NCBI GenBank assembly: GCA_017536545.1
Contig: JAFXHF010000023.1
Span: 44,934-108,933 of the forward strand
Length of the DNA: 64,000 bases
From: a bacterium
GTDB lineage: Bacteria; Cyanobacteriota; Vampirovibrionia; Gastranaerophilales; Gastranaerophilaceae
Direction: 5' to 3'
The translations under genes and the position numbers were made by a program. Below the pieces are notes generated by a model. The model saw only the letters and a list, made by a program, of their open reading frames with translations, did no database searches and was not told the origin of the DNA. This document shows positions 35,596 through 43,945 of this stretch, piece after piece. Positions within the stretch are counted from its first letter, which is position 1; each line of letters begins with the position of its first letter.

Positions 35596-35949
35596 ATGTT
35601 AGTTTTATTTTTTACAATAATATTTTTAGCGGAATTGATAGTTGCTGGATGGTTAATTGCACAAATAACCAAAGCAAGAAAACTTGTATGTGAAGTTAAT
35701 CAACAAGTTACAGATATTCAGCCTCTAATCAAGACAAATATTGAAAAAGCACACGAGGTATTATCAAAAACCCTAGCTTCACTTGAAGCCTTTATGAAGT
35801 TTCTAGCAGAAAAACAAGGTGAACTAGGAACACTAATGAACCGCAATATCTTCTCAACAGCGGTTGCGATAGTATTAAAACTGCCATTCAAAGAAATCTT
35901 ATCAATTTTAGAAGTCGTTATTAAAGTAAAGAAGATCTTAAAAAAATAA
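35596..35949 (+). CDS. Small membrane-anchored helical protein, 117 aa
   Basis: A single N-terminal membrane segment (about 3-23) is followed by a long polar helix (VCEVNQQVTDIQPLIKTNIEKA) and an amphipathic end rich in Lys (VVIKVKKILKK). The layout is that of DUF948-like envelope proteins such as the one at 37718. I cannot name the family. It is divergent from murT and ends at its own terminator. Confidence 0.6.
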   Translation: MLVLFFTIIFLAELIVAGWLIAQITKARKLVCEVNQQVTDIQPLIKTNIEKAHEVLSKTLASLEAFMKFLAEKQGELGTLMNRNIFSTAVAIVLKLPFKEILSILEVVIKVKKILKK

Positions 35950-35954
35950 TCCAC

Positions 35955-35986
35955 AAAAAAAGGAAGTCTTAAAGACTTCCTTTTTT
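35955..35986. terminator. Bidirectional terminator
   Basis: GGAAGTC and GACTTCC pair around a short A/T loop, with A and T runs outside. It serves the small membrane-protein gene on the plus strand and the pilin-like gene that ends at 35990 on the minus strand. Confidence 0.88.
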
Positions 35987-35989
35987 ATC

Positions 35990-37210
35990 TTAGTATTTTT
36001 CAACCCACCAAGTTATACCATTGTGAACGATACTGTCTTGACCATTAGAGAAAGCAAAACTTCCTTGACCAGATACAATACCTTTTGACGATGATTCATA
36101 ATTACATTTCTTTGATTGAATTGCTGTATAATTTGGGGTACTTGAGGCATATATAAACCGCATAACATTAGTATCAGCAGAAGGGTTGATTACAGCAGAT
36201 TTAACCGAACTTGCGAGTAAAGTACCCGCCATCATAGTATCACAATAGAAAGTAAGAGATGGTGGTGTTGCAGGCAAAGATGTCAAGTGAGTTGACTCAC
36301 CTTTTTTGTAAGCGTAAGAGCTTGATTTTGAAATATAAGGGTGGCAAGACCCACTAGCCCACTGAGAATAAGTACAATCTGTAGTTGGGTAGAAGTTCAA
36401 ATGTAGAACAATCTCATTAGAACAAGCAGGATAGGTTGAAGCTACAGCAGCGTTTGAACAACAAGCATGCGAAGGACTTGTAATAGAACCTTGTGCATAA
36501 TGATAGTTACAACAATCTACTGAGTAATCACCACTACATAAATCCTCATAACCAGTATCACCAACATTTGGGTTTGCAACAGTTTCAACTTCAACAGAAG
36601 AACTTGAGCCAACCTCAGATTCTCTTGTCACAAAAGCTAAAGCACCTAATTTGATTTCTCTTAAATCTTTACCATAGACATTAGGTCCCTTTGGACCATT
36701 AATATCCATAACACCCTGAACTGAAGTTGTAGCCCCAACTTGAGGAGCTAAACAGATACTTGCACCATTTTTCAATTTTGCACAAGCACCTACTAACTTG
36801 CTATCAATTGTAAATTCTTTTTTAGATTTGTCAGCATACTCATAATATTTATTTGCAAAACATTCTTTTTTAATTAAATCTTTATTAGCATTTGCATCAC
36901 CGTAATATTTAGAAACCCTTAAATATCTCTTCATAAATTTACCAGAAGTATTATCAACTGACTCTGTACCATTAGAATACATTGTAGTTTGAGAAAAGTT
37001 TTTCACATTTTCTTTTACAACAAGAGAATCAACAGCACTTTTAATCGCTGCATTTTGACGATCAAAGCCTCTGGACAAAACTTCAGTATTAAACTTCGTA
37101 ACTGTAGGTGGAATAACCAAAGCTGCTATTACACCAACAACAGCTACAGCTAACAATATTTCTGTCAACGTAAATGCTTGAAATTTACAAGCTTTATGTT
37201 TATAAATCAC
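35990..37210 (-). CDS. Type IV pilin-like / pseudopilin protein, 406 aa
   Basis: The N terminus has a prepilin processing site: positive CKFQA then FTLTEILLAVAVVGVIAALV, with the required Glu at position 5 after cleavage. The residue before the cut is Ala (A12) rather than the usual Gly. The long C-terminal part has many cysteines and the stretch DINGPKGPNVYGKDL (about 168-182), which I recall as common in pilins of Gastranaerophilales. Such proteins build type IV pili or type II secretion pseudopili. At 406 residues it is large for a major pilin, so it is more likely a minor or tip pilin. It stands alone. Confidence 0.82.
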   Translation of the reverse strand: MIYKHKACKFQAFTLTEILLAVAVVGVIAALVIPPTVTKFNTEVLSRGFDRQNAAIKSAVDSLVVKENVKNFSQTTMYSNGTESVDNTSGKFMKRYLRVSKYYGDANANKDLIKKECFANKYYEYADKSKKEFTIDSKLVGACAKLKNGASICLAPQVGATTSVQGVMDINGPKGPNVYGKDLREIKLGALAFVTRESEVGSSSSVEVETVANPNVGDTGYEDLCSGDYSVDCCNYHYAQGSITSPSHACCSNAAVASTYPACSNEIVLHLNFYPTTDCTYSQWASGSCHPYISKSSSYAYKKGESTHLTSLPATPPSLTFYCDTMMAGTLLASSVKSAVINPSADTNVMRFIYASSTPNYTAIQSKKCNYESSSKGIVSGQGSFAFSNGQDSIVHNGITWWVEKY

Positions 37211-37252
37211 TATTCAAAACTCCTTTATCCTCATAAATAATCTATACTATAT

Positions 37253-37281
37253 ATTATAACAATATTTTTAGTATTTTGCAA
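37253..37281 (-). promoter_or_regulatory. Promoter of the pilin-like gene
   Basis: On the minus strand TTGCAA (37281-37276) and a perfect TATAAT (37258-37253) are 17 bp apart. The start codon is about 43 bases downstream. Confidence 0.65.
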
Positions 37282-37312
37282 TAAAATAATCCTAATAGAC
37301 AATATAATAATC

Positions 37313-37341
37313 TTGAAATTAGTAAAAAAATATGCTACAAT
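37313..37341 (+). promoter_or_regulatory. Promoter of the YtxH/DUF948 operon
   Basis: TTGAAA (37313-37318) and TACAAT (37336-37341) are 17 bp apart, about 34 bases before the ATG at 37375. Together with the minus-strand promoter it fills the 164-bp gap between the divergent genes. Confidence 0.65.
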
Positions 37342-37374
37342 TATTAAGAAATTTGAAAGACGAGGTTTACAACT

Positions 37375-37695
37375 ATGAGTAAAAAAGCATTTATGTTTTC
37401 TATGGGCGTAATTGCAGGTGTTGTCGGTGGTATCGTTGCCGGTGTACTATATGCCCCAAAACCAGGAGAAGAATCAAGAAAAGAGCTTAAAGATGCAATT
37501 TGCGACGCATATGATAAACATGCACCACAAATTGAAGATGCAAAAAGACAAGCATTAGAGTCTATTGACCTTATGAAATACAAACTTGAAAGACAAATTA
37601 GAAAACTAAACAATTCCGCAAAATCTAAAAAAATGCAAAAAGCAAAAGAATTAGAAGATTTTGAAAACGGAAGCGAAAACGAATTTGACTACTAA
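37375..37695 (+). CDS. YtxH domain protein
   Basis: The Gly-rich membrane segment (FSMGVIAGVVGGIVAGVLYAP) followed by KPGEESRKEL is the YtxH signature. A charged helical tail follows, with a strongly polar end. YtxH proteins are small envelope or stress-related proteins without a defined reaction. It is the first of three co-oriented small membrane-protein genes, with gaps of 22 and 72 bp. Confidence 0.85.
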   Translation: MSKKAFMFSMGVIAGVVGGIVAGVLYAPKPGEESRKELKDAICDAYDKHAPQIEDAKRQALESIDLMKYKLERQIRKLNNSAKSKKMQKAKELEDFENGSENEFDY

Positions 37696-37717
37696 ACTTA
37701 AATAAAAGGAATACAAT

Positions 37718-38083
37718 ATGAATATTGAATTATCACAAATTGTTCTTAATAACGGATTAACATTTCTAGTAGTAGTAACAGCAATCGTAATCGGTGTTGT
37801 TGGCTATTTCTTAGTTCGACTACTAATGGATTTATCTGTTTTATCTAAAAATGTTAACGAAACATCAATAATTCTAAACACAGAATTAAAACCTACACTA
37901 AAAGAACTTAATGATACTATGCGTTCTATCAATTCTATCATCCAAAGTACTGACCAAGGTGTAGAAAGTGTAAAAAACAGTTTAGAATCTGCTATTACAA
38001 AAACTAAAGCTTTCTCTGAAACATTACTAGGAGGATTTTTTAAAGGCTTTATGACAGTATTTTCATTACTTAAAAGAAAATAG
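37718..38083 (+). CDS. DUF948-type membrane protein
   Basis: One membrane segment (about 15-37, FLVVVTAIVIGVVGYFLVRLLM) is followed by a long amphipathic helix with NETSIILNTELKPTLKELN, then a short hydrophobic end. This matches the DUF948 layout, a family often encoded beside YtxH genes, as here. Its role is unknown; a coiled-coil scaffold at the membrane is likely. Confidence 0.75.
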   Translation: MNIELSQIVLNNGLTFLVVVTAIVIGVVGYFLVRLLMDLSVLSKNVNETSIILNTELKPTLKELNDTMRSINSIIQSTDQGVESVKNSLESAITKTKAFSETLLGGFFKGFMTVFSLLKRK

Positions 38084-38155
38084 AACTTTTAGGCAATGTT
38101 TTGCGAAAACAACAGATTTATAATTATGTAAGACTATTTAAAGGAGATAAATATT

Positions 38156-38458
38156 ATGTCAGTATCTAGATTCTTAGCAGGTTTCATCGTAGGCGGTGCA
38201 ATTGGTGCGGTTGCAGGTGTGTTACTTGCTCCACGTTCAGGTGAAGAAACAAGAAAAATGTTAAAAGACACAGCAGACGATATGGCAAGACGTGCTGATG
38301 AAACAGCTAAACAGATTAAAGTTAAAGCAGATGATGCAGTTTCTGATCTTCAAAAGAAAGGTGACGAAATTAAAGAAAAACTTCAAGATTTAATCGCTAA
38401 ACAAAAAGCAGAAAAATCAGAATCAACAGAAGAACAAAAAGAAGAATCTGCAGAATAA
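38156..38458 (+). CDS. YtxH domain protein, second copy
   Basis: The segment FLAGFIVGGAIGAVAGVLLAP with RSGEETRKML is a textbook YtxH start. A long Lys/Glu/Asp-rich helix follows (about 35-100), likely coiled coil. It is a paralogue of the first gene of the operon. AAGGAG lies before the ATG. Confidence 0.87.
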   Translation: MSVSRFLAGFIVGGAIGAVAGVLLAPRSGEETRKMLKDTADDMARRADETAKQIKVKADDAVSDLQKKGDEIKEKLQDLIAKQKAEKSESTEEQKEESAE

Positions 38459-38481
38459 CTAAAATAAAGATGTATCTAGGG

Positions 38482-38510
38482 AGAGGTCGCATTTGCGGCC
38501 TCTTTTTTAT
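38482..38510 (+). terminator. Terminator of the YtxH/DUF948 operon
   Basis: A 9-bp stem (38482-38490 with 38495-38503, one G-U pair) with a 4-base loop is followed by a T run. Confidence 0.88.
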
Positions 38511-38581
38511 ATTGCAACTAAATTAGTTTTGTACTAATATATTGCGTATAGTATTAAAGTGAAAATAGGATACTTATAAAT

Positions 38582-40807
38582 ATGAAAAATTTTGAATATT
38601 TCGAGAAGATGAGAGACTTTTTAACTTCGTCTAGGGTTGTAAAAATCCTTTATTTGTTAGGTTTTACGATTTTAATTACAACAATCATCGCATCACAAAA
38701 CTTCTTTTTCCAAAGTATTATTGATAATGGAATAAGTAAGAAAGATATCATTGCACAAAAAACTATTACTGTAGAAGACGTAAAACGTACGGAACAACAC
38801 AGGCGAGAAGTCGCTCAAAAAATTGAACCGATTTTAGTGCCTGCTGAAGATGATTTTATCAAGACAAATTTAGAAACTCTTCAAAAATCAATTATTCAAA
38901 TAAGAAGAAAAAACAAATCAGAAAAAGAAAAAATTGATGAATTAAATATTTTATTCGATTTTTCTGATAATTCAAAACGTAACTTTGTCATTGACTTCTT
39001 CCTTCATGTTGATGAACCTAGCCTTAGAGAAGCCTTTGATAAAGCATCTATATCTTTAGTTAATATCTTACAAAAAGGTATCACCGAAGACGATTACGAA
39101 CGAAACAACATAAAAACATTGATACAAAACAATTTAGTATCAAACGTTTCAAAAAGACAAGTTTCTGTAATTACAGCACTTTTAGAACAAGTTATCGTTC
39201 CGAACCTTGTTATAGATGACTCTGCAACTGAAATTGCAAAAATTAACGCACAAGAATCAGTAAAACCATATAAAGTAACATTCCAAAAAGGTGAAAAAAT
39301 CTTGTTTGAAGGGGAACCTGTTACAAGATTGAAACGAGATGCACTAAGGGAAGCTGGTTATAACTTGTATGAACTAAACTGGCAAGGGATACTTTCAGTT
39401 TATACACTTGTTTTATTAGTAACTTTAATCTTTTTAGCATATTTAAAATTCTTTGAAAAAACATACTTAGAACCAAGATTTTTATCACTATCAGGAATAC
39501 TTGTTGCTTTAACTTGTTTAACAGCTGTACTATTGCCAACTGGCTCTTCACCTTATGGATTACCAATACCAGCTGTAATTATTGTAACAGCAATATTCTT
39601 AAGTCCTAGAATTGCATTTTTACTATCAACATCTTTACTAATCGTTTTAACAGTTGGCATGCAATATAATGCTCAATTTATGATTACGTTTATCATTCTT
39701 TCTCTAATCGGAATGATTACCATTTCAAAAATTCGCTACACAAGACGCTTCGATTTAATCAAAGTTGGTTTCTATTTAGGCGTTGCTGGCGTGTTAATCA
39801 TGTTGAGTTTGTACTTCATTGACAAATGTCTAATCGATGTTAGTAACGTGTTTATCGTAAGAAACTGTGCTTACATATTTATAAGTGGAATCCTTAACTC
39901 TATTTTGGTTCTTGGAGCTTCGCCATTACTAGAAAATACTTTCAAAATCATTACACCATATGGACTTGCTGAACTTGGTGACCATAACCAACCTTTACTA
40001 AAAAGATTACAAATGGAAGCACCTGGAACATACCACCACAGCTTAATGGTATCAACACTATGTGAAGCTGCAGCAGAAGCAGTTGGAGCAAACCCAATCC
40101 TAGCTAGAGTTGGAGCATTTTACCACGATATAGGAAAACTAAAAAGACCATTGTTCTTCGTTGAAAACCAGTCTTACTTTAGTATTGAAAACCCTCATAA
40201 CAAACTTAATCCAAGATTGAGCAAAATGGTTATCACCGCACACCCTAAAGATGGTTTAGAAATTGCAAGAAAAAATGGCTTACCAAATATTATTTGCGAT
40301 TTTATATTACAACACCATGGCGAAGGTATTGCTAAATACTTCTACAATCAAGCTGTACAAGAAGAAGGTGCTGAAAACGTAAAAGAAGAACACTTCAGAT
40401 ACACTGGTCCAAAACCTAATTCAAAAGAAACTGCAATCCTTATGATTGCCGATGCAGTTGAGTCTGCAGTAAGAGCAATGAAAGGTGCTACAGCTGACGA
40501 GATAGAAAATATCATTGATAAAATAATTGTTGAAAGGCTAAATGACGGTCAATTGGCTGATAGCCCATTAACATTAAATGACTTAAAGCTTATCGCTCAA
40601 GCATTCAGCAGAATTCTTAGGGGTATGCAACACAATAGGATTAAATATCAAGAAGATATCGCATTAGAATTTGGTAAAAATAAAATAGAAATGCCTAACA
40701 AAATTCTTGATGAAGATTTCGAAAAGAAAATTAAAGAATTGGAAGAATCTAAACAACCAAAACAAAATACCGAAAATTGGTCAAATAACGAGAAAAAAGA
40801 TTTATGA
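38582..40807 (+). CDS. pgpH: Cyclic di-AMP phosphodiesterase PgpH (7TM-HD family)
   Basis: The 741-residue protein has one N-terminal membrane segment, a large extracytoplasmic 7TMR-HDED domain (about 40-270), and seven membrane segments (about 275-455). The C-terminal cytoplasmic HD domain has TYHHSLMVSTLCEA (about 483) and FYHDIGKLKRP (about 514). PgpH-type enzymes cleave c-di-AMP to pApA. Downstream, ybeY overlaps by 4 bp (ATGA), and dgkA follows. This order is conserved in many bacteria. Confidence 0.93.
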   Translation: MKNFEYFEKMRDFLTSSRVVKILYLLGFTILITTIIASQNFFFQSIIDNGISKKDIIAQKTITVEDVKRTEQHRREVAQKIEPILVPAEDDFIKTNLETLQKSIIQIRRKNKSEKEKIDELNILFDFSDNSKRNFVIDFFLHVDEPSLREAFDKASISLVNILQKGITEDDYERNNIKTLIQNNLVSNVSKRQVSVITALLEQVIVPNLVIDDSATEIAKINAQESVKPYKVTFQKGEKILFEGEPVTRLKRDALREAGYNLYELNWQGILSVYTLVLLVTLIFLAYLKFFEKTYLEPRFLSLSGILVALTCLTAVLLPTGSSPYGLPIPAVIIVTAIFLSPRIAFLLSTSLLIVLTVGMQYNAQFMITFIILSLIGMITISKIRYTRRFDLIKVGFYLGVAGVLIMLSLYFIDKCLIDVSNVFIVRNCAYIFISGILNSILVLGASPLLENTFKIITPYGLAELGDHNQPLLKRLQMEAPGTYHHSLMVSTLCEAAAEAVGANPILARVGAFYHDIGKLKRPLFFVENQSYFSIENPHNKLNPRLSKMVITAHPKDGLEIARKNGLPNIICDFILQHHGEGIAKYFYNQAVQEEGAENVKEEHFRYTGPKPNSKETAILMIADAVESAVRAMKGATADEIENIIDKIIVERLNDGQLADSPLTLNDLKLIAQAFSRILRGMQHNRIKYQEDIALEFGKNKIEMPNKILDEDFEKKIKELEESKQPKQNTENWSNNEKKDL

Positions 40808-41322
40808 TAAATTTTAATATATACACTGAAAACACCTATGAACAATGGGAAGTTGATTCAGAAAAAATTTCCAAAACTGCACAAGAAATTTTTAATTTCT
40901 ACCTAAAAACACCTGAAATTGCAAATCATAGTTGTCTTAAGTCCTACGAATTTGACACCGTATCTTTTGATTTCTTGTTTTGCGATAGCAACAAAACTCA
41001 CGAAATAAATAAAGAATATCGAGAAAAGGATTATCCTGCAGATATCATTACTTTTGCCGTGTTTGCTGATTCGCCAACAGAAGAAAGATTTGTTCTGGAT
41101 ATGGAAATTAATTTAGGAGAGATTATAATAGCATTAGACAAGATTATTGAAGAAGCTCAAAAGAAGGAAATTTCAAAAGAAGCTGAACTAGTTTTCTTAA
41201 TAAGCCATGGTATAATGCATTTATTAGGATTTGACCATCAAAGCGAAGAAGAATTCAATTTTGTCGTAAAATATCAAAAATTAGCATTAGAAAGTATGGG
41301 AATAAAATATGACAAAATATAA
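40804..41322 (+). CDS. ybeY: Endoribonuclease YbeY
   Basis: The zinc motif HGIMHLLGFDH near residue 138 is diagnostic for YbeY. The earlier TFAVFADSP region and the NKEYREKDYPADIITF stretch also fit. YbeY takes part in 16S rRNA 3'-end maturation and ribosome quality control. At 172 residues the length is normal. The start overlaps the pgpH stop by 4 bp and the end overlaps dgkA by 14 bp, showing tight coupling. Confidence 0.95.
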   Translation: MINFNIYTENTYEQWEVDSEKISKTAQEIFNFYLKTPEIANHSCLKSYEFDTVSFDFLFCDSNKTHEINKEYREKDYPADIITFAVFADSPTEERFVLDMEINLGEIIIALDKIIEEAQKKEISKEAELVFLISHGIMHLLGFDHQSEEEFNFVVKYQKLALESMGIKYDKI

Positions 41323-41689
41323 ACAAAATTCGTTTTCTAACACATTTAGAAACGCAAGAAAAGGGATGAGATTAACAATAAAGAGTGAACGCAATATTAG
41401 AATTCATCTTTTTGTAGCTGCACTTGTTATTATTAGTGCATATTGCCTAAACTTCTCTATTAACAAATTTTGTATAGTATTATTAACAATAGCTGCCGTA
41501 ATTTCGGCAGAAATGTTTAATTCTGCAATAGAATTTGCACTTGATGCAACATTCCATAATAAATATTCTAGAATGGTTGGAATGGCAAAAGACATTGCCG
41601 CAGGGGCAGTTATGGTTGTATCAATCTGTGCTGTAATGATTGGCGTCTTACTCTTTGCACCACCAATAATTGCACTAATTGTACAATAG
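41309..41689 (+). CDS. dgkA: Diacylglycerol/undecaprenol kinase family protein
   Basis: The 126 residues contain three membrane helices and the DgkA signature around AAVISAEMFNSAIEFALD, with the conserved Glu and Asn residues. The N-terminal KGMRLTIKSERNIRIHLF segment is typical of the undecaprenol-kinase branch. Such enzymes recycle lipid alcohols for cell-wall synthesis. It ends the pgpH-ybeY-dgkA operon, and a terminator follows. Confidence 0.93.
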   Translation: MTKYKQNSFSNTFRNARKGMRLTIKSERNIRIHLFVAALVIISAYCLNFSINKFCIVLLTIAAVISAEMFNSAIEFALDATFHNKYSRMVGMAKDIAAGAVMVVSICAVMIGVLLFAPPIIALIVQ

Positions 41690-41700
41690 AACAAACTATA

Positions 41701-41728
41701 AAGCCCTCGCTAACTAGCGAGGGCTTTT
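41701..41728. terminator. Terminator of the pgpH operon
   Basis: An 11-bp GC-rich stem (41701-41711 with 41716-41726) and a 4-base loop lead into a short T run. Confidence 0.85.
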
Positions 41729-41750
41729 CAAACTTTATATAAAACAAGAA

Positions 41751-41954
41751 TTAATTATTGCTCAATACCAAACGTAATGCAGCTAAATTTTTAATAGACA
41801 ACATTGTATGTTTGTTGTGTTGTTCTTGAGCGATATCAAAAATTCTAATAATACGTTGAATTTCTGCCAAGTCTTGATATGAGTTAATTCTATACACATT
41901 TTCGATTGGATCTGTAACAACTGACATCAATGTGTTTAATTCTTGTTCTTTCAT
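41751..41954 (-). CDS. Small hypothetical protein, 67 aa
   Basis: I do not recognise this protein. The ATG at 41954 (MKEQELNTLM) is preferred because AAAGAGG lies just upstream; the longer frame to 42008 runs through a likely promoter region. The sequence is helical, with Ile/Leu/Arg repeats (AEIQRIIRIFDIAQEQHN). No membrane segment is present. It is a single gene facing the dgkA terminator. Confidence 0.5.
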   Translation of the reverse strand: MKEQELNTLMSVVTDPIENVYRINSYQDLAEIQRIIRIFDIAQEQHNKHTMLSIKNLAALRLVLSNN

Positions 41955-42069
41955 TACCTGAGTATCCTCTTTCCTATATACATTTATATAAAGTATTTTT
42001 TTCCACAAGAATTGCCTTTTTCAAAATTTATTTATTAACAATTCTTAATATTAGAAAAATTAATTAAAC

Positions 42070-42309
42070 TTAGGCAAGGTAATCAACATTTTGAGCTACA
42101 AGCTCAGTTGTATTGTTTGGATGTTCAAGAGAATAAGGCCCATCTCCATAAAATGCAGAAGCAAAGTCTGTTCTAAACTCTTGAGAAGCTTGAGTTCCAA
42201 ACTCCTCAGGTGAAATTGTTCTGAGTTTTTCAACACTAGAAGATTGACCGGTATGAGTATCTATACCGACATATTGAGGCAGATGCAAGCTAGTGTTAAA
42301 ATCGACCAT
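42070..42309 (-). CDS. Small hypothetical protein, 79 aa
   Basis: I do not recognise this protein. It is polar and probably partly disordered, with Ser/Thr/Gln-rich stretches and a FASAFYGDGPYSLEHP segment. The start is uncertain: the ATG at 42309 has GGAG only three bases upstream, while a TTG at 42318 has no good site. A TATAAT on the minus strand at 42338-42333 would give a very short leader. Coding status is likely but not certain. Confidence 0.45.
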   Translation of the reverse strand: MVDFNTSLHLPQYVGIDTHTGQSSSVEKLRTISPEEFGTQASQEFRTDFASAFYGDGPYSLEHPNNTTELVAQNVDYLA

Positions 42310-42352
42310 AAACTCCAAATATCCCTATTAATATTATAACGTGTATCTGTAG

Positions 42353-42385
42353 AAAATTAAACCCCCTGAAAAAGTTTTCAGAGGG
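42353..42385 (-). terminator. Terminator of surE
   Basis: Read on the minus strand, CCCTCTGAAAA pairs with TTTTCAGGGGG (one G-U pair) and is followed by TTTAATTTT. On the plus strand the same pairing has a C-A mismatch, so it is directional. Confidence 0.82.
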
Positions 42386-42392
42386 CTAAATA

Positions 42393-43187
42393 TTAGTACC
42401 AATCACAAGAACCTTTTTCACACAGAATCTTATTTAAATCGTCCATAGTTTCTTTTCTTGTCATCTCATAAGTTACTGGAGTAATAGAAATCATATTATT
42501 ACGAACAGCCGCAATATCGGTTCTAGCATCATCAGGTTCATTAATCAACTCACCTGCCATCCAGTAATAAACTTTTCCACGAGGATCAACTCGTCTTTCA
42601 TAATCGTCTGTAAACATTCTTCTACCTAATTCAGTGATTGCAACACCTGCAATATCATCAGCATCTAGATTCGGGATATTAACATTTAAGATACTTTTCT
42701 TCGGAATATTAAAATCTTTAATTTTATCCAATAAAGACACCACAAAATTCGCTCCGAACAAAAAGTCTTCATACTCAGCTCGCATAGAAGCTAATGAAAC
42801 AGCAATACTAGGAATTCCTAACATCGCACCTTCCATCGCACAACTAACTGTTCCAGAATAAAGAATATCAGCACCTAAATTTGGACCATGATTTATACCA
42901 GAAATAACAAAATCAGGTTTTTCATCTTTTGATAAGAGTGCACTAACACCCATTTTAACACAATCCCCAGGAGTACCTGTAGTAACCCAGGTTTTACGAG
43001 CACCGTGTTTCCCTTCATCTAACTCTTCAACTCGTAAAGGAGTATGCAAAGTTAAAGAATGTCCAGCTGCACTACGCTCTCTATCAGGAGCTACAACATA
43101 AACATTATGCTTTTGAGATAGAGCCTCAGTTAACGCTCTAATACCATTTGCAGCAATCCCATCATCATTCGATATTAAAATATTCAT
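42393..43187 (-). CDS. surE: 5'-nucleotidase SurE
   Basis: The start at 43187 gives the family N terminus MNILISNDDGIAANGIRAL, with AGGAGAG upstream; an in-frame ATG at 43235 adds 16 unrelated residues. Metal-site residues appear in SNDDG, in AAGHS and in ISGINHGPNLG, followed by YSGTVSCAMEGAMLGIPSIA. SurE removes phosphate from nucleoside monophosphates, often under stress. The 264-residue length is normal. It is a single-gene unit with its own terminator. Confidence 0.95.
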   Translation of the reverse strand: MNILISNDDGIAANGIRALTEALSQKHNVYVVAPDRERSAAGHSLTLHTPLRVEELDEGKHGARKTWVTTGTPGDCVKMGVSALLSKDEKPDFVISGINHGPNLGADILYSGTVSCAMEGAMLGIPSIAVSLASMRAEYEDFLFGANFVVSLLDKIKDFNIPKKSILNVNIPNLDADDIAGVAITELGRRMFTDDYERRVDPRGKVYYWMAGELINEPDDARTDIAAVRNNMISITPVTYEMTRKETMDDLNKILCEKGSCDWY

Positions 43188-43256
43188 AATTTCTCTCCTA
43201 AAATCATCTCTATGCTTATCTCTAGTATAATGCACGAAAACAAAATTTCTAAAATG

Positions 43257-43284
43257 TTAACAAGTATTAAGATGGGTATATAAA
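43257..43284 (+). promoter_or_regulatory. Candidate promoter of a small RNA
   Basis: TTAACA (43257-43262) and TATAAA (43279-43284) are 16 bp apart and face a stretch with no convincing gene that ends in a terminator about 160 bp downstream. Confidence 0.5.
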
Positions 43285-43290
43285 ATATAG

Positions 43291-43446
43291 CAATTTTATA
43301 TACTCAAAAAACTTTATTAATATGTAAACACGAGGAGTGCTTATTGAGGAATCACAAACAGACTTAAGCACACACTTCACACTTCACTATTACGAGGAAT
43401 GAAATCAAATTTACATTCCAAAAGCCTTTCCTTCGAAAGGCTTTTT
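43291..43446 (+). ncRNA. Candidate structured small RNA, about 155 nt
   Basis: Between a promoter-like sequence and a clear terminator there is no gene with a good start. The segment can form three stems: GTGCTTA (43337-43343) with TAAGCAC (43365-43371), GGAATG (43396-43401) with CATTCC (43414-43419), and a 10-bp terminator (43420-43429 with 43436-43445, loop CCTTCG) followed by a U run. Two short GAGGA-type sites precede possible mini-ORFs of 7 and 21 codons, so a leader peptide is an alternative. I cannot assign it to a known RNA family. Confidence 0.4.
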
Positions 43447-43460
43447 CTTTTTGGTTATGA

Positions 43461-43568
43461 AAAGGTTAACAGATAATACATACCTCCCGTCCGACTCACA
43501 AAACAACACATGGTTGTTTTGTGAGAGATCAAATGTAGGTAGTTATTGGTAAGGGTTTGTTAACCTTT
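43461..43568. repeat. 108-bp imperfect inverted-repeat element
   Basis: The outer arms AAAGGTTAACA (43461-43471) and TGTTAACCTTT (43558-43568) are perfect 11-bp complements. The centre is a perfect 13-bp hairpin, CTCACAAAACAAC (43495-43507) with GTTGTTTTGTGAG (43513-43525). Between them ATACCT and AGGTA(G)TTAT add partial pairing. The whole can fold as one long hairpin on either strand. There is no U run, so it is not a plain terminator. It overlaps the stop codon of the 49-codon minus-strand gene. It may be a MITE-like element or a structured RNA. Confidence 0.6.
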
Positions 43569-43709
43569 GTTAGTTTCTGGAACTAAAACTTCGGCAACTT
43601 TACCGCCGCCCTTACTTTTGAACCTAATCTCACGTTTCAATGGTTCTTTTGGTTTGAAGTCATCTTTTTGATAACTATACAAAAATTTCATAAATTCTTT
43701 ACTAAACAT
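43560..43709 (-). CDS. Small basic protein, 49 aa
   Basis: The frame starts MFSKEFMKFLYSYQKDDF and ends EVLVPETNKG. An AGGTG-type ribosome site lies six bases before the ATG. The middle has the basic stretch KREIRFKSKGGGK. Its amino-acid make-up looks like that of a real protein, although 49 codons is short and I do not recognise a family. The stop codon is within the right arm of the 108-bp inverted repeat. Upstream (43710-43945) I see only the leader and promoter area of the SLH gene. Confidence 0.45.
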   Translation of the reverse strand: MFSKEFMKFLYSYQKDDFKPKEPLKREIRFKSKGGGKVAEVLVPETNKG

Positions 43710-43945
43710 GCAACACCTATTCCTACACAATAATTAACCTTCACATATATATAAAAACACATTTTTCAGAAAATTTGCGAACTTTACAAAAATTGTTACA
43801 AACTTAGTATTTGCAATATTACCTACCTGAATAAGCTGTTCTACTAATGTTTTAAACCTCACGAAAAGTACATAATCACTGTATAAGTTTGAAATTTAAA
43901 TAAAACTTACATTTATTTAAAACTCATACAAACAAGGAGGTAAAA

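Noticed and set aside
43399..43470. A 21-codon frame starting ATG AAA TCA after CGAGGA
   Set aside because: The AGGA touches the ATG with no room for a ribosome, and the frame runs through the terminator hairpin.
43513..43525. The 13-bp hairpin as a terminator of the 49-codon gene
   Set aside because: Neither strand has a U run after the stem; the flanking bases on the minus strand are GC-rich.
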